DNA of 64,000 bases from Prochlorococcus sp. AG-355-O17 (GTDB taxonomy: Bacteria > Cyanobacteriota > Cyanobacteriia > PCC-6307 > Cyanobiaceae). The DNA is taken from assembly GCA_003280655.1 (NCBI GenBank), contig QCEK01000007.1:1-64000 (forward strand), read 5' to 3'. Positions 24,142 through 33,763 of this stretch are shown one piece after another; position 1 is the stretch's first letter; each line of letters starts with the position of its first letter. Both the position numbers and the translations under genes were made by a program. Under the pieces are notes generated by a model. The model was not told where the DNA came from, made no database searches, and worked only from the letters and a program-made list of their open reading frames with translations.

Positions 24142-24720
24142 ATGAGTATAAAAGCAATCGAATGTCCTGATGGAGTGTGCCACAGCCATCATGGTGGTCA
24201 TGCTGTTTCAAGGCAAGCTATGCAGAAAAATCTAGAAAAGCATGGTAAAGACTGGTGTGAGAAATTAGCAGAGAGAATTTATGAAATGTCAGTTGATACT
24301 TATTCACAGACAGTCATGCCCAGCCTCCACTCGGCAGGTTGGCAAAGAAGACATTTAGATTGGGAATTTAAGCTGGCAGAAAATGATTCTGAACCTGATG
24401 AAGCTCTTGTTGAAGGAATTATAAATGCCACAGAAAGCTTTCTAAGGAGTAGTGAGGTTCATCGATTATTTATTCAAGAATTAGTTCAGGGCACATTCGA
24501 AGAAGCAAATGATAAAAAAATAATTTCTAAAGCAATAAAATCTATCATTGAAGAAGAAATTGTTAGTTCACTAAGAGAAAAGAAAGAAACTCTTTTAAAG
24601 AAAATATCCGCAAAATTAATATCAGAAGAAAAAGTTAGCGAGGAACTTGCCATAAATTCAGCTAAAGAGGGTTTTGAGGAAGTTGAAAGGCTACTTGCAA
24701 ATCACAGCGAGGCAGTCTAA
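24142..24720 (+). CDS. Conserved-looking hypothetical protein with Cys/His-rich N-terminus (192 aa)
   Basis: Not recognised. The first 20 residues hold a striking CPDGVCHSHHGGH cluster (two Cys and four His) that could bind a transition metal. The rest is soluble and helical: GKDWCEKLAERIYEMSVDTY, a WQRRHLDWEFKL segment, and a long C-terminal charged helix region (about 115-190). There is no signal peptide or membrane segment. It is divergent from pntAA across 127 bases. The metal-binding idea is inference from composition. Confidence 0.75.
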   Translation: MSIKAIECPDGVCHSHHGGHAVSRQAMQKNLEKHGKDWCEKLAERIYEMSVDTYSQTVMPSLHSAGWQRRHLDWEFKLAENDSEPDEALVEGIINATESFLRSSEVHRLFIQELVQGTFEEANDKKIISKAIKSIIEEEIVSSLREKKETLLKKISAKLISEEKVSEELAINSAKEGFEEVERLLANHSEAV

Positions 24721-24874
24721 CTCTATTTCTTTATGTTTTCTTTATAATTCACCCAAAAATTGGCTCAAATATAAATTAAAGATTAAATTATTGTTTGGAA
24801 GTACAAAGTTGTAACTTATTAGACAATACATAGGTTCTCTGATGTGTTTATCTATATACAACTTTTAAGATTAG

Positions 24875-25099
24875 ATGGACAATTTCATTAGGAAAAGGAT
24901 TGACATTGCAACCTGTTGGGCAACCAATAGAATTTCTGCTATGGATACCCTAGAAAGATATGAAGACAGTTATGCAATTGCAGAAGAATTTAGAGAGTGG
25001 ATATTACATATTGGAGAAAAGAACGAAAATCTAAAAGATTCTGTTTTAAACTTCCCAAAGGAATTAAAAAAATTATTTGACCAAAAAGTCAACGATTGA
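24875..25099 (+). CDS. Hypothetical protein (74 aa)
   Basis: A 74-residue soluble helical protein (RKRIDIATCWATNRISAMDT, then YAIAEEFREWILHIGEKN). It sits alone between the 24142 gene and the thioredoxin reductase fusion on the same strand. The 154 bases upstream are AT-rich without any other frame. No family is recognised. Confidence 0.6.
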   Translation: MDNFIRKRIDIATCWATNRISAMDTLERYEDSYAIAEEFREWILHIGEKNENLKDSVLNFPKELKKLFDQKVND

Positions 25100-25178
25100 G
25101 TAACAAATAGATCGAGTGAAACCCGCCCTACATTATTTGGGTTAGTTTATTATTATTAATAGTGAAATTAGAAAATAA

Positions 25179-26555
25179 ATGGAGAATAAAGAGAACACTT
25201 CAAACGTAGAAAATGTTGTAATTATAGGTTCGGGGCCTGCAGGTTATACGGCTGCAATTTATGCAGCAAGAGCAAATCTTCAACCATTGCTCGTAACAGG
25301 ATTTAATTCTGGTGGAATTCCTGGAGGGCAATTAATGACTACAACATTTGTTGAAAATTATCCAGGTTTCCCAGATGGAGTACTAGGTCCTGAATTGATG
25401 GATCTAATGAAGGCTCAAGCAGAAAGATGGGGTACTAATTTATACGAAAGTGATGTAGTCTCAATTAATACTGATTCTCATCCCTTCGAATTAAAAACTT
25501 TAGAAGGAACTATTAAATCTAACTCCATTATTATTGCAACTGGAGCAAGTGCAAATAGATTAGGCGTAATAAATGAAGATAAATTCTGGAGCAAAGGAAT
25601 AAGTGCTTGTGCAATATGTGATGGAGCCACCCCACAATTTAGAGATGAAGAATTAGCTGTTATTGGAGGGGGCGACTCTGCCTGTGAAGAAGCCGCATAC
25701 CTCACGAAATATGGCAGCAAGGTGCATTTAATTGTTAGATCAGAAAAATTAAGGGCTAGCGCTGCAATGGTAGATAGAGTAAAAGCTAATCCAAAGATAG
25801 AAATTCATTGGAACACAAAAGTTGATAAAGCTGATGGTTCTGAATGGCTTGAGAGAATAGAAACTATTAACTCTCAAGAAGGTAAAGGGGAGATCAATAT
25901 AAAAGGTCTTTTTTACGCGATAGGTCACACACCAAATACGAAGTTTTTGGGCAACAAAATTGACTTAGATAATAAGGGATATATTGCTTGTAAATCAGGA
26001 AGACCCGAAACATCTATCGAAGGTATCTTCGCAGCAGGTGATGTTGTTGATTCTGAGTGGAGACAAGGAGTTACCGCTGCAGGAACTGGTTGCATGGCAG
26101 CATTAGCTACCGAGAGGTGGCTAGCCGAGAAAAACTTAGCAAAAACTATAGTTAGAGAAACACCCGAACCAGAAAAAAAACTTAATTCATCAGATTTTAA
26201 TGAAGAAGAAGTTAATGAAGATACTTTCGATTCAAATTCTGAATGGCAAAAAGGCAGTTATGCATTGAGGAAACTTTATCACGAGAGCAAAAAACCTATC
26301 TTAGTAATTTTTAGTTCCCCAAGTTGTGGCCCATGTCATGTTTTAAAACCTCAGTTAAAAAGGGTAATTAAAGAACTTGATGGTGCAGTTCTTGGGGTTG
26401 AAATAGATATTGATAAAGATCAAGATATTGCAAAACAAGCTGGTATTAACGGCACACCAACAGTTCAACTTTTTAAAGAAAAATTATTAAAAAAACAATG
26501 GCAAGGTGTTAAACAAAGAAGTGAGTTTAAAGAAGCTATAAAAAATATTATATAA
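25179..26555 (+). CDS. ntrC: NADPH-thioredoxin reductase C (TrxB-thioredoxin fusion, NTRC)
   Basis: A bifunctional redox enzyme. Residues 10-320 are a thioredoxin reductase: FAD-binding GSGPAGYTAAIYAARANL, redox pair CAIC in ACAICDGATP (about 144-147), NADPH-binding GGGDSACEEA and the GIFAAGDV ending. After a 40-residue acidic linker there is a thioredoxin domain with SSPSCGPCHVLKPQL (CGPC about 383-386) and cis-Pro GTPTVQLF. NTRC passes NADPH electrons to 2-Cys peroxiredoxins and tetrapyrrole enzymes. It is typical of plants and some cyanobacteria. The gene symbol should not be confused with the nitrogen regulator NtrC. Confidence 0.95.
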   Translation: MENKENTSNVENVVIIGSGPAGYTAAIYAARANLQPLLVTGFNSGGIPGGQLMTTTFVENYPGFPDGVLGPELMDLMKAQAERWGTNLYESDVVSINTDSHPFELKTLEGTIKSNSIIIATGASANRLGVINEDKFWSKGISACAICDGATPQFRDEELAVIGGGDSACEEAAYLTKYGSKVHLIVRSEKLRASAAMVDRVKANPKIEIHWNTKVDKADGSEWLERIETINSQEGKGEINIKGLFYAIGHTPNTKFLGNKIDLDNKGYIACKSGRPETSIEGIFAAGDVVDSEWRQGVTAAGTGCMAALATERWLAEKNLAKTIVRETPEPEKKLNSSDFNEEEVNEDTFDSNSEWQKGSYALRKLYHESKKPILVIFSSPSCGPCHVLKPQLKRVIKELDGAVLGVEIDIDKDQDIAKQAGINGTPTVQLFKEKLLKKQWQGVKQRSEFKEAIKNII

Positions 26556-26564
26556 AGTAACTTT

Positions 26565-26831
26565 TTATTTATTATTTCTCTTGGGATTATTTTTATTAGT
26601 AGTAGGTCTAGCATTGCCTGCATTCCTCTCTCTATAAGTTATCCTCCCTCTAGATAGATCATAAGGACTTATCTCAACTAACACTTTGTCTCCAGCTAAT
26701 AATTTAATTCTAAATTTAGTCAATTTACCTGCAGCTCTACATAAACATTGATGTCCTTCAGGTTGTTCTAGGGTAACCAAATAAAATCCATTCCCCTGCT
26801 CTTTTTCTATTACACCTGAAGTTTCAATCAT
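26565..26831 (-). CDS. infA: Translation initiation factor IF-1
   Basis: An 88-aa S1-like OB-fold protein binding the ribosomal A site during initiation. EASGVIEKEQGN-type start (here ETSGVIEKEQGNGFYLV), FRIKLLAGDKVLVEISPYDL and SRGRITYRER are diagnostic. The C-terminus carries an Asn/Lys/Arg-rich extension of about 18 residues beyond the usual end. It is convergent with NTRC across 9 bases. Confidence 0.95.
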   Translation of the reverse strand: MIETSGVIEKEQGNGFYLVTLEQPEGHQCLCRAAGKLTKFRIKLLAGDKVLVEISPYDLSRGRITYRERNAGNARPTTNKNNPKRNNK

Positions 26832-26923
26832 TAATTAATCTTTTACTAAGTACATATTATCAGAAAAAGATTGGTCAAAATTGATTTAAAAAAAATTACA
26901 TACGTAAAAATATGCAATTCAAT

Positions 26924-27136
26924 TCAAATTGAAAATTTAATTTCATTAATTATTTGAAGTTGTCCATAGTAAAAATTTGCTTTTGCAATTTTTTCAGAAT
27001 CTTCTAATTGATCAAAAAAAACAAACCCAAGGCTTTCCCATAATGAAGATCCGCAAACATTATTCAATTCATTTTTTGCTTCTTTTGCAAAATTATCTAG
27101 TTTTCGTTCAAGGTTTTTAGACTTAGAAACAGACAT
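26924..27136 (-). CDS. Hypothetical protein (70 aa)
   Basis: A soluble 70-residue protein (SVSKSKNLERKLDNFAKEAK, then SLWESLGFVFFDQL and a C-terminal YYGQLQIINEI). The frame stays open to 27220, which would overlap the end of ycf39, but those residues look unlike a conserved N-terminus. The internal Met at 27136 is chosen, and TATATAAAT-like sequence just upstream could be its promoter. Function unknown. Confidence 0.55.
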   Translation of the reverse strand: MSVSKSKNLERKLDNFAKEAKNELNNVCGSSLWESLGFVFFDQLEDSEKIAKANFYYGQLQIINEIKFSI

Positions 27137-27191
27137 AGGGCAAAAATATTTATATAGTACAAATATACTACCTGTTTCTAAAATTGCAATA

Positions 27192-28154
27192 TTAAAAAGG
27201 TAATCTCTTTTTTTCTTCAATATTAAGATCTGCTTCCATTTCCCTTAATCTTTTAAGTATTTGTTGATAGTACTCCTTTATATAACTCTCTAGTGAGGTC
27301 ATATCCTCTTTTTTAAGTTCCAATATTTCATAAGTTTTGCTCATGTCAGCATCTAATGATTCACCACTACTAGTTACTTCAGCAAAAGCCAATCGCTCAG
27401 AAACATTAAGAGAATCTTGGAAAAAGGAAACTACTTTTTGAGTGACACTAATAAGGAAGGGGGAAACTCTAAAAATTTTCGCCTTTTTTTCACTAAATTT
27501 TTCACATAAAGATATAACTTCATTTGAATCCCACGCTTTGGGTCCTACTAATGGCAATGATGTTCTGTGAGTTTTTTGATTATTTACTGCTGCTACAACA
27601 ACTTTCGCCATATCTTGAGTATTCATGTAAGCAATTTTAGTTGGAGTCCCACTCATCCACACTGCTTGACTATCCAAGATTGGGATTGCGAATTGACTAA
27701 TAACTCCTTGCATAAATGCTGCACATTTGAAAATGGTATATTCTAGATCAGATTTCTCAAGAAGTTTTTCCGTACAATATTTAATGTCCATTAAAGGAAC
27801 ATTTCTAAACTTTTCTGTTAGGAGGATAGAAAGGAATATTACCCTTTTTACGTTTAAAGATTCGCAAGCATTGAATAAGTTAAGTTTCCCATCCCAATCA
27901 ATTTCATAGATACTTCTATGATCATCTGGCCTACTAGTCGCTGCATCAATAACTACTTCAATATCTTGCAATGCATATTGGATATCAGAAGAATTTAATA
28001 AATTACCTTTTGTTAGCTCACAACCCCATTCTTGTAGAAAGGAAGCTTTTCTTGGATTTCTTACAAAGCATCTTACTTCATGTCCCTCTTCTATAGCTTG
28101 CTTTGCTATTTGTCTACCAAGTGTCCCTGTTGCTCCTACTAAAAGAATCTTCAT
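27192..28154 (-). CDS. ycf39: Ycf39-like NAD(P)-binding photosystem II assembly factor
   Basis: A 320-aa atypical short-chain dehydrogenase (NmrA-like). It has N-terminal dinucleotide motif GATGTLGRQIA (8-18), RNPRKASFLQEWG, and DAATSRPDD after the second strand. In cyanobacteria Ycf39 (HCF244 in plants) acts with Hli proteins in delivering chlorophyll to newly made D1, so its presence with five hli genes in the window fits. The length is as expected. petM lies 57 bases upstream on the same strand. Confidence 0.9.
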   Translation of the reverse strand: MKILLVGATGTLGRQIAKQAIEEGHEVRCFVRNPRKASFLQEWGCELTKGNLLNSSDIQYALQDIEVVIDAATSRPDDHRSIYEIDWDGKLNLFNACESLNVKRVIFLSILLTEKFRNVPLMDIKYCTEKLLEKSDLEYTIFKCAAFMQGVISQFAIPILDSQAVWMSGTPTKIAYMNTQDMAKVVVAAVNNQKTHRTSLPLVGPKAWDSNEVISLCEKFSEKKAKIFRVSPFLISVTQKVVSFFQDSLNVSERLAFAEVTSSGESLDADMSKTYEILELKKEDMTSLESYIKEYYQQILKRLREMEADLNIEEKKRLPF

Positions 28155-28211
28155 ACTTAAGATTTACTTAACTTTAAGACCATAACTCAAATTGTGATGT
28201 ATCCGTGAGAA

Positions 28212-28310
28212 TCAGTCTCCCTGAAACTTTAATAACAAAGCACCACCAACTAATCCTATTGGTATTAGTATCCAAAAAACTGCTGCAATACTAAAAATCT
28301 CTTTAGCCAT
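28212..28310 (-). CDS. petM: Cytochrome b6f complex subunit PetM
   Basis: A 32-residue single-helix subunit of the cytochrome b6f complex. [13 protein letters not shown] and [11 protein letters not shown] follow the PetM pattern (MA-x-EIF start, GL-x-G-x-LLL ending). It is too short for automatic gene callers. It is divergent from the hydrolase at 28404 and precedes ycf39. Confidence 0.85.
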
Positions 28311-28403
28311 AGTAAAATCAAATGATTACTTTAATCTACATTCTAAATACATTTATTTGTTAAAAATGTAGATAATTCAAATATCTTGAAAATTTTTGAA
28401 TAT

Positions 28404-29345
28404 ATGAATAATAATTTTAAAAAAAATATAAACATTCCTAATTACTGGAATTGGAATGGTTTTAAAATTTGTTGGAGCGTCACAGGCGAAGAAAATGAGA
28501 TTCCAATTATCTTTCTCCATGGATTTGGAGCAAGTCGAAAACATTGGAGAAATAATTTAGAGTATTTTGCGAAAAAAAATTTTGCCTCTTATTCTTTGGA
28601 TTTAATAGGATTTGGGGATTCAGATCAACCTGGGATTAGACAAATTGGAAAATTAAATAATGAGATTTGGTGTGATCAAGTGAAAGACTTTATTGCACAG
28701 GTAATAAGGCCAAAGAATTCTGGGAAAGTAATTCTTATTGGCAATTCCCTTGGATCACTAGTTGCTTTAACATGCGCTGTTTCATTAGAGGATCAGATTG
28801 CAACAGTTATTGCATCACCTTTACCAGATCAAATTCAAGAAAATAAAAAGTCCATAACAAAAAAATCATCATTTAAGAAATTTCAAGATAGATTCATAAC
28901 AATATTTTTTTTGTTTTTCCCTTTGGAGATTATTTTATTTTTAATAACTAAATTAGGGGTAATTAAACTTGGACTAAATTCTGCCTATTTCAAAAAGGAT
29001 AATATTGATCGCGAACTAATAGATTTGGTAACAAAACCAGTTTTAAGGAGAACTTCAGCTAGATCATTAAGAGCAATGTGTATTGGAATGTCTTCTAGAG
29101 ATGAAAAATTTAAAGCTTCTCACCTTTTGAGAAAACTTAGCGCCTCAAAAAAAGTTCCTTTTTTATTGATTTGGGGCGAAAAAGATAATTTCATACCTTT
29201 GTTTGTTGGTAAAAAGATTGCAAATTTCCATAGATGGGTAAAATTAAAAATAGTATCCAATTCAGGGCATTGTATCCATGATGAAGACTCTTCAGTATTC
29301 AACAGAATTTCTTATGAATGGATTAGAGATTTAAAAACCTTTTAA
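28404..29345 (+). CDS. Alpha/beta hydrolase
   Basis: A 313-aa alpha/beta hydrolase. It has HGFGASRKHWR (oxyanion loop), DLIGFGDSD, nucleophile elbow LIGNSLGSLVA (Ser in G-N-S-L-G), acid in LIWGEKDNFIPL and His in NSGHCIHDED. The ATG at 28404 is preferred over a TTG six codons upstream. Similar picocyanobacterial proteins are annotated only as hydrolases; the substrate is unknown. It lies 3 bases upstream of ilvH. Confidence 0.85.
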   Translation: MNNNFKKNINIPNYWNWNGFKICWSVTGEENEIPIIFLHGFGASRKHWRNNLEYFAKKNFASYSLDLIGFGDSDQPGIRQIGKLNNEIWCDQVKDFIAQVIRPKNSGKVILIGNSLGSLVALTCAVSLEDQIATVIASPLPDQIQENKKSITKKSSFKKFQDRFITIFFLFFPLEIILFLITKLGVIKLGLNSAYFKKDNIDRELIDLVTKPVLRRTSARSLRAMCIGMSSRDEKFKASHLLRKLSASKKVPFLLIWGEKDNFIPLFVGKKIANFHRWVKLKIVSNSGHCIHDEDSSVFNRISYEWIRDLKTF

Positions 29346-29348
29346 AAT

Positions 29349-29873
29349 ATGAAACATACATTATCAGTTCTTGTAGAAGATGAATCTGGAGCCTTGAGTA
29401 GAATCTCAGGTCTCTTCGCTAGAAGGGGATTCAACATAGATAGCCTTGCAGTAGGACCTGCAGAATCTAAAGGGATTTCAAGGTTAACAATGGTAGTAGA
29501 GGGTGATGATGAAACTCTTCAACAAATGACTAAGCAACTTAATAAGTTATTTAATGTTCTGGGAGTTGTAGATTTTACTAATCTCGCAGCTGTTGAAAGG
29601 GAATTGATGTTACTAAAAGTTTCATCGAAAGAAGATACTAGGAGTAATATCCTTGATATAGTACAGATTTTCCGTGCAAAAGTTGTTGATGTATCAGATA
29701 TGGCCTTAACTCTCGAGGTAGTTGGAGATCCTGGGAAGTTAGTTGCTCTAGAGAAATTACTCGAGCCATACGGCATCCTTGAAATAGCGAGGACTGGTAA
29801 GGTAGCTCTTAAACGCTCTTCAGGAGTTAATACAGAAATGTTGAAAATAAATAAATACTCTCTAGAAATTTAA
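29349..29873 (+). CDS. ilvH: Acetolactate synthase small (regulatory) subunit
   Basis: A 174-aa regulatory subunit of acetohydroxyacid synthase in branched-chain amino-acid synthesis. It has an N-terminal ACT domain ([31 protein letters not shown] region), valine-site residues in GRGISRLT-type [12 protein letters not shown], and the C-terminal regulatory domain ([26 protein letters not shown]). Its last base pairs overlap the stop codon of the opposing cyclophilin gene. Confidence 0.97.
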   Translation: MKHTLSVLVEDESGALSRISGLFARRGFNIDSLAVGPAESKGISRLTMVVEGDDETLQQMTKQLNKLFNVLGVVDFTNLAAVERELMLLKVSSKEDTRSNILDIVQIFRAKVVDVSDMALTLEVVGDPGKLVALEKLLEPYGILEIARTGKVALKRSSGVNTEMLKINKYSLEI

Positions 29874-30526
29874 TTAGATATCTGGACTGACTTGATGTAG
29901 TCTTCTTTATTGATTTTTTCGAGTACGTCTAATCCTTTAATAATCTTTCCAAAAATCGAGTATCTTCCATCTAGTTCTTGGATCTTAGTCGTTACAAAAA
30001 AAAATTCAGTAGATGAAGACTTATTCTTACCGCTTTTAACCATAGCGATTGATCCACTCTCAAAAGTATTAACTAAATTTAATGTTTCACTAGGATTTTT
30101 TATTTGATAGTTATATCTTGGTTTTATTTCTTCTTTGAATTTTATTTCTAAAGGTATTGTTGGACTTGTCTTATTCAGGTTTTGTTTTCGTTCTATATAA
30201 GATTTATTTTCTGGATTAACGCCGCCATGTATAAACCTTATTTGGGGATAATTTATTATTTTATAAAATTTTTTATTTTCATAAATATTATTGTCTATGT
30301 TTTCCAGAAAATTTGATACTGTTACTGGGTTATCTTTACCAAATAATTTTACCTTAAAATCACCTTTTGAAGTTTTAAAATTGACTACTTTATTACTCTG
30401 AATACAACTAAATTTAAGTTTTTGGCAGTAATAATTTGGATCAATCTTACTCTTATAACTACAAGCTTGAACCAAAAATAAAACCTGTATAAAAGAAAAT
30501 GTTTTTAAAAAATATTTTTTTTTTAT
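29870..30526 (-). CDS. Cyclophilin-type peptidyl-prolyl isomerase, predicted lipoprotein (likely AUA start)
   Basis: Cyclophilin-fold PPIase: [61 protein letters not shown] and the [19 protein letters not shown] ending. The only usual start is a TTG (30475), which would begin inside a lipoprotein signal. Upstream the frame reads [21 protein letters not shown], a perfect n-region, h-region and lipobox. The first codon after the Shine-Dalgarno is ATA at 30526, with GGAGG seven bases before it. ATA overlaps ycf4's TAA as ATAA. I therefore place the start at 30526 (218 aa). The product would be a membrane-anchored foldase. Confidence 0.8.
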   Translation of the reverse strand: MKKKYFLKTFSFIQVLFLVQACSYKSKIDPNYYCQKLKFSCIQSNKVVNFKTSKGDFKVKLFGKDNPVTVSNFLENIDNNIYENKKFYKIINYPQIRFIHGGVNPENKSYIERKQNLNKTSPTIPLEIKFKEEIKPRYNYQIKNPSETLNLVNTFESGSIAMVKSGKNKSSSTEFFFVTTKIQELDGRYSIFGKIIKGLDVLEKINKEDYIKSVQISN

Positions 30527-31080
30527 TTTAGGCCCTCCAAATTAACATCCAAAAATTTAGCCAAACGAGCTCCTTCTTCTTCAACCTGAAGCAATGGTTT
30601 TAGTTCACCTGCTCCGCTTAAAGGGAGAGGTTTTTTTCTACCTTTTAAAACTAAAGCAATTCTTCTTCTAGGATTAAATCCCTCACTTATATCCAACTTA
30701 ACAGATTTAATTTCATCAAAATCTAATTTAACTTCGACATCTTTAAATAATCCCTTTCTTTTTATTTCTACAGATTTTGAGGATTTATCAAAATAATTAC
30801 TTCCTGAACCAAAGTTTATGTAAACCAAATACCACAAGTAAAAATTTAATAAATTAGCTATTACTCCGTATGCTCCCATTATTATTCCTTGAGGAATAAA
30901 CAACAAAGTTGAAGGATTTCCTAAAGGCAATAAATCCCTTCCTGTATAGCTAGATATAGAGGCCAAAAGGAAACCAATACCTCCTATAGTCAACATTCCT
31001 CCAATAATATAATTTGAAATTTTTCTTGATCCACCAATTTTTTGTTCGATTTTATCGAATGACGTGAGGTCTGAATTCAT
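30523..31080 (-). CDS. ycf4: Photosystem I assembly protein Ycf4
   Basis: A 185-aa thylakoid protein needed for PSI assembly. It has two membrane helices (about 25-48 and 62-90, with PQGIIMGAYG between), then a cytoplasmic domain with ISEGFNPRRRIALVLKGRK and PLSGAGELKPL, the conserved Ycf4 signature, ending EEEGARLAKFL. It is divergent from psbD. Its stop overlaps the cyclophilin start. Confidence 0.95.
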   Translation of the reverse strand: MNSDLTSFDKIEQKIGGSRKISNYIIGGMLTIGGIGFLLASISSYTGRDLLPLGNPSTLLFIPQGIIMGAYGVIANLLNFYLWYLVYINFGSGSNYFDKSSKSVEIKRKGLFKDVEVKLDFDEIKSVKLDISEGFNPRRRIALVLKGRKKPLPLSGAGELKPLLQVEEEGARLAKFLDVNLEGLK

Positions 31081-31262
31081 TTTTATCTTTTTTTAGAGCC
31101 TAATTCAGATAATTTAACAAACTAAGGGAGTATTCTTACCTAATTTTTAATAAAAAAGTCAGGAAAGCTTTACAAGGCATTTCAGATATACAAATATTTT
31201 CCCACATTACTCTTAATCTTTGTTAAAGTCACTGCGTATCCCGAAGCTTAAAACGATTTCTC

Positions 31263-32339
31263 ATGACGATCGCAGTTGGTAGCGCCCCACAAAGAGGATG
31301 GTTTGATGTCCTCGATGATTGGTTGAAGCGCGACCGCTTTGTATTTATTGGTTGGTCCGGACTACTTCTACTTCCTTGTGCATATCTTGCTATAGGCGGT
31401 TGGTTTGTCGGAACAACATTTGTTACCTCCTGGTACACACACGGAGTTGCAAGCTCATACCTTGAAGGTTGTAACTTTTTAACAGCAGCTGTAAGCACCC
31501 CTGGTGATGCCATGGGACACAGTCTTCTATTTTTATGGGGTCCTGAAGCCCAAGGTAGTTTCGTAAGATGGCTACAACTTGGAGGTCTTTGGAACTTCGT
31601 TGCATTACATGGAGTATTTGGCCTAATTGGTTTTATGCTTCGTCAGTTTGAAATTGCTGGCCTTGTTGGAATTAGACCATACAACGCACTAGCTTTCTCA
31701 GCTGTAATCGCAGTATTCACAAGTATTTTCCTTATTTATCCTTTAGGACAGCATAGTTGGTTCTTCGCACCTTCATTTGGTGTTGCAGCAATCTTCCGTT
31801 ACATTCTGTTCATTCAAGGTTTTCACAATATCACTTTAAATCCATTTCACATGATGGGTGTTGCTGGAATTCTTGGTGGTGCTCTACTTTGCGCTATCCA
31901 TGGAGCTACAGTACAGAACACTTTGTATGAAGATACAAGTATTTATACAGATGGTAAGGTTCAAAGTTCAACATTCAGAGCTTTTGACCCAACTCAAGAA
32001 GAAGAAACTTATTCAATGATTACAGCGAATAGATTCTGGAGTCAAATCTTTGGTATTGCTTTCTCAAACAAGCGTTTCTTACACTTCTTGATGTTATTTG
32101 TACCTGTAATGGGTATGTGGACATCTTCAATTGGTATTGTCGGATTAGCACTAAACTTAAGAGCTTATGATTTCGTAAGCCAAGAAATCCGTGCTGCAGA
32201 AGATCCAGAATTTGAAACTTTCTATACAAAAAATATACTTTTGAACGAAGGTATGCGAGCATGGATGTCTTCTGTGGATCAACCACACGAAAACTTTGTA
32301 TTCCCTGAGGAGGTTCTTCCACGTGGAAACGCCCTTTAA
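31263..32339 (+). CDS. psbD: Photosystem II D2 protein
   Basis: Reaction-centre core protein of PSII: five helices, binds P680 chlorophylls, pheophytin, Q-A and non-heme iron. [20 protein letters not shown] start, [35 protein letters not shown] (iron and Q-A site His) and the [10 protein letters not shown] ending are diagnostic; the tail carries the last bases of psbC's start region. At 358 aa it is slightly longer than the usual 352. Its promoter must lie in the 182 bases shared with ycf4. Confidence 0.99.
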   Translation: MTIAVGSAPQRGWFDVLDDWLKRDRFVFIGWSGLLLLPCAYLAIGGWFVGTTFVTSWYTHGVASSYLEGCNFLTAAVSTPGDAMGHSLLFLWGPEAQGSFVRWLQLGGLWNFVALHGVFGLIGFMLRQFEIAGLVGIRPYNALAFSAVIAVFTSIFLIYPLGQHSWFFAPSFGVAAIFRYILFIQGFHNITLNPFHMMGVAGILGGALLCAIHGATVQNTLYEDTSIYTDGKVQSSTFRAFDPTQEEETYSMITANRFWSQIFGIAFSNKRFLHFLMLFVPVMGMWTSSIGIVGLALNLRAYDFVSQEIRAAEDPEFETFYTKNILLNEGMRAWMSSVDQPHENFVFPEEVLPRGNAL

Positions 32340-33705
32340 TAATTTATTAAGAGCTCCAAACCAAAGTATTGAGGAAACTGGTTATGCCTGGTATGTAGGT
32401 AACGCTAGACTAATCAATTTATCTGGACGTTTATTAGGAGCTCACATTGCTCACTCTGGACTAATAGTCTTTTGGGCGGGAGCAATGATGCTCTTTGAGG
32501 TTAATCATTTCACTTTTGATAAACCAATGTGGGAGCAAGGTTTAATCTGTATGCCACACGTTGCAATGTTTGGCTACGGAATAGGCCCAGGTGGTGAAGT
32601 TACTGATATCATGCCTTTCTTCCAAGCAGGCGTGGTTCACTTGATAGCTTCCGCTGTACTTGGTTTTGGTGGTATTTACCATTCATTAGCAGGTCCAGAA
32701 AAACTTGAAGAAGATTTTCCATTCTTTTCAACCGATTGGAGAGATAAAAATCAAATGACAAATATCCTCGGATATCATTTGATTGTTCTTGGTGTAGGTG
32801 CACTAGCATGGTCAGTAAACTGGTGTTTTATTGGCGGTGCATATGACACTTGGGCACCTGGTGGTGGTGAAGTCAGACTTGTAAATCCAACATTAGATCC
32901 AAGAGTTATTCTTGGTTATCTATTCAGATCTCCATGGGGTGGGGCTGGTTCAATAATCGGTGTTAACTCTATTGAAGATATTGTTGGTGGACATGTTTAC
33001 GTGGGTATTACTGCAATTATTGGAGGAATATTCCATATCTTTACCAAACCTTTTGGATGGGCAAGAAGAGCTTTCATCTGGAATGGTGAAGGACTGTTAA
33101 GTTATGCTCTTGGTGGAATTTGTGTAGCGAGTTTTATTGCTTCAACATTCATCTGGTTTAACAACACAGCTTACCCTTCAGAGTTTTATGGCCCAACAAA
33201 TGCTGAAGCTTCACAGGCTCAAAGCTTTACTTTCCTAGTGAGAGATCAAAGGATTGGAGCTAATGTAGGTTCAACAATGGGACCAACAGGTCTAGGTAAG
33301 TATCTCATGAGATCTCCTACTGGTGAAATTATATTTGGTGGTGAAACAATGAGATTTTGGGATTTCAGAGGGCCATGGTTGGAGCCTTTAAGAGGACCTA
33401 ACGGGTTGAGCCTAGAGAAAATCCAAAATGATATTCAGCCTTGGCAAGTAAGAAGAGCTGCTGAATATATGACTCATGCTCCTAACGCTTCTATCAACTC
33501 TGTTGGTGGAATTATTACAGAGCCAAATGCTGTTAACTTTGTTAACTTAAGACAATGGTTAGCTGCAGCTCAATTCTTCCTAGGATGGTTTACCTTCATC
33601 GGTCATCTTTGGCATGCTGGACGTGCTAGAGCAGCCGCTGCTGGTTTCGAAAAAGGAATCGACAGAAAGAGTGAACCAGCTCTAGAAATGCCTGATTTAG
33701 ATTAA
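32323..33705 (+). CDS. psbC: Photosystem II CP43 protein
   Basis: Inner antenna of PSII (460 aa). The longer in-frame version begins inside psbD; the real start is GTG 32323 ([13 protein letters not shown]), with GAGGAGG at 32307-32313 nine bases upstream, the conserved psbC arrangement. This gives a 17-base overlap with psb[17 protein letters not shown], the large lumenal loop with [19 protein letters not shown] (Arg near the Mn cluster), and six helices are all present. A terminator follows. Confidence 0.98.
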   Translation: METPFNNLLRAPNQSIEETGYAWYVGNARLINLSGRLLGAHIAHSGLIVFWAGAMMLFEVNHFTFDKPMWEQGLICMPHVAMFGYGIGPGGEVTDIMPFFQAGVVHLIASAVLGFGGIYHSLAGPEKLEEDFPFFSTDWRDKNQMTNILGYHLIVLGVGALAWSVNWCFIGGAYDTWAPGGGEVRLVNPTLDPRVILGYLFRSPWGGAGSIIGVNSIEDIVGGHVYVGITAIIGGIFHIFTKPFGWARRAFIWNGEGLLSYALGGICVASFIASTFIWFNNTAYPSEFYGPTNAEASQAQSFTFLVRDQRIGANVGSTMGPTGLGKYLMRSPTGEIIFGGETMRFWDFRGPWLEPLRGPNGLSLEKIQNDIQPWQVRRAAEYMTHAPNASINSVGGIITEPNAVNFVNLRQWLAAAQFFLGWFTFIGHLWHAGRARAAAAGFEKGIDRKSEPALEMPDLD

Positions 33706-33726
33706 TTTCTATCTCAACTAAAAAAG

Positions 33727-33752
33727 CCCTATCTCTAGATAGGGTTTTTTTT
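33727..33752 (+). terminator. Intrinsic terminator of psbD-psbC
   Basis: CCCTAT and ATAGGG pair around CTCTAG and are followed by eight T. Lies 21 bases after the psbC stop and 12 bases before the convergent maf gene ends. Confidence 0.9.
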
Positions 33753-33763
33753 GCTCAATTTTA

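Noticed and set aside
32296-32322. Longer psbC start at 32296
   Set aside because: The extra residues are psbD sequence in another frame; the Shine-Dalgarno and conserved METPFNN start point to GTG 32323.
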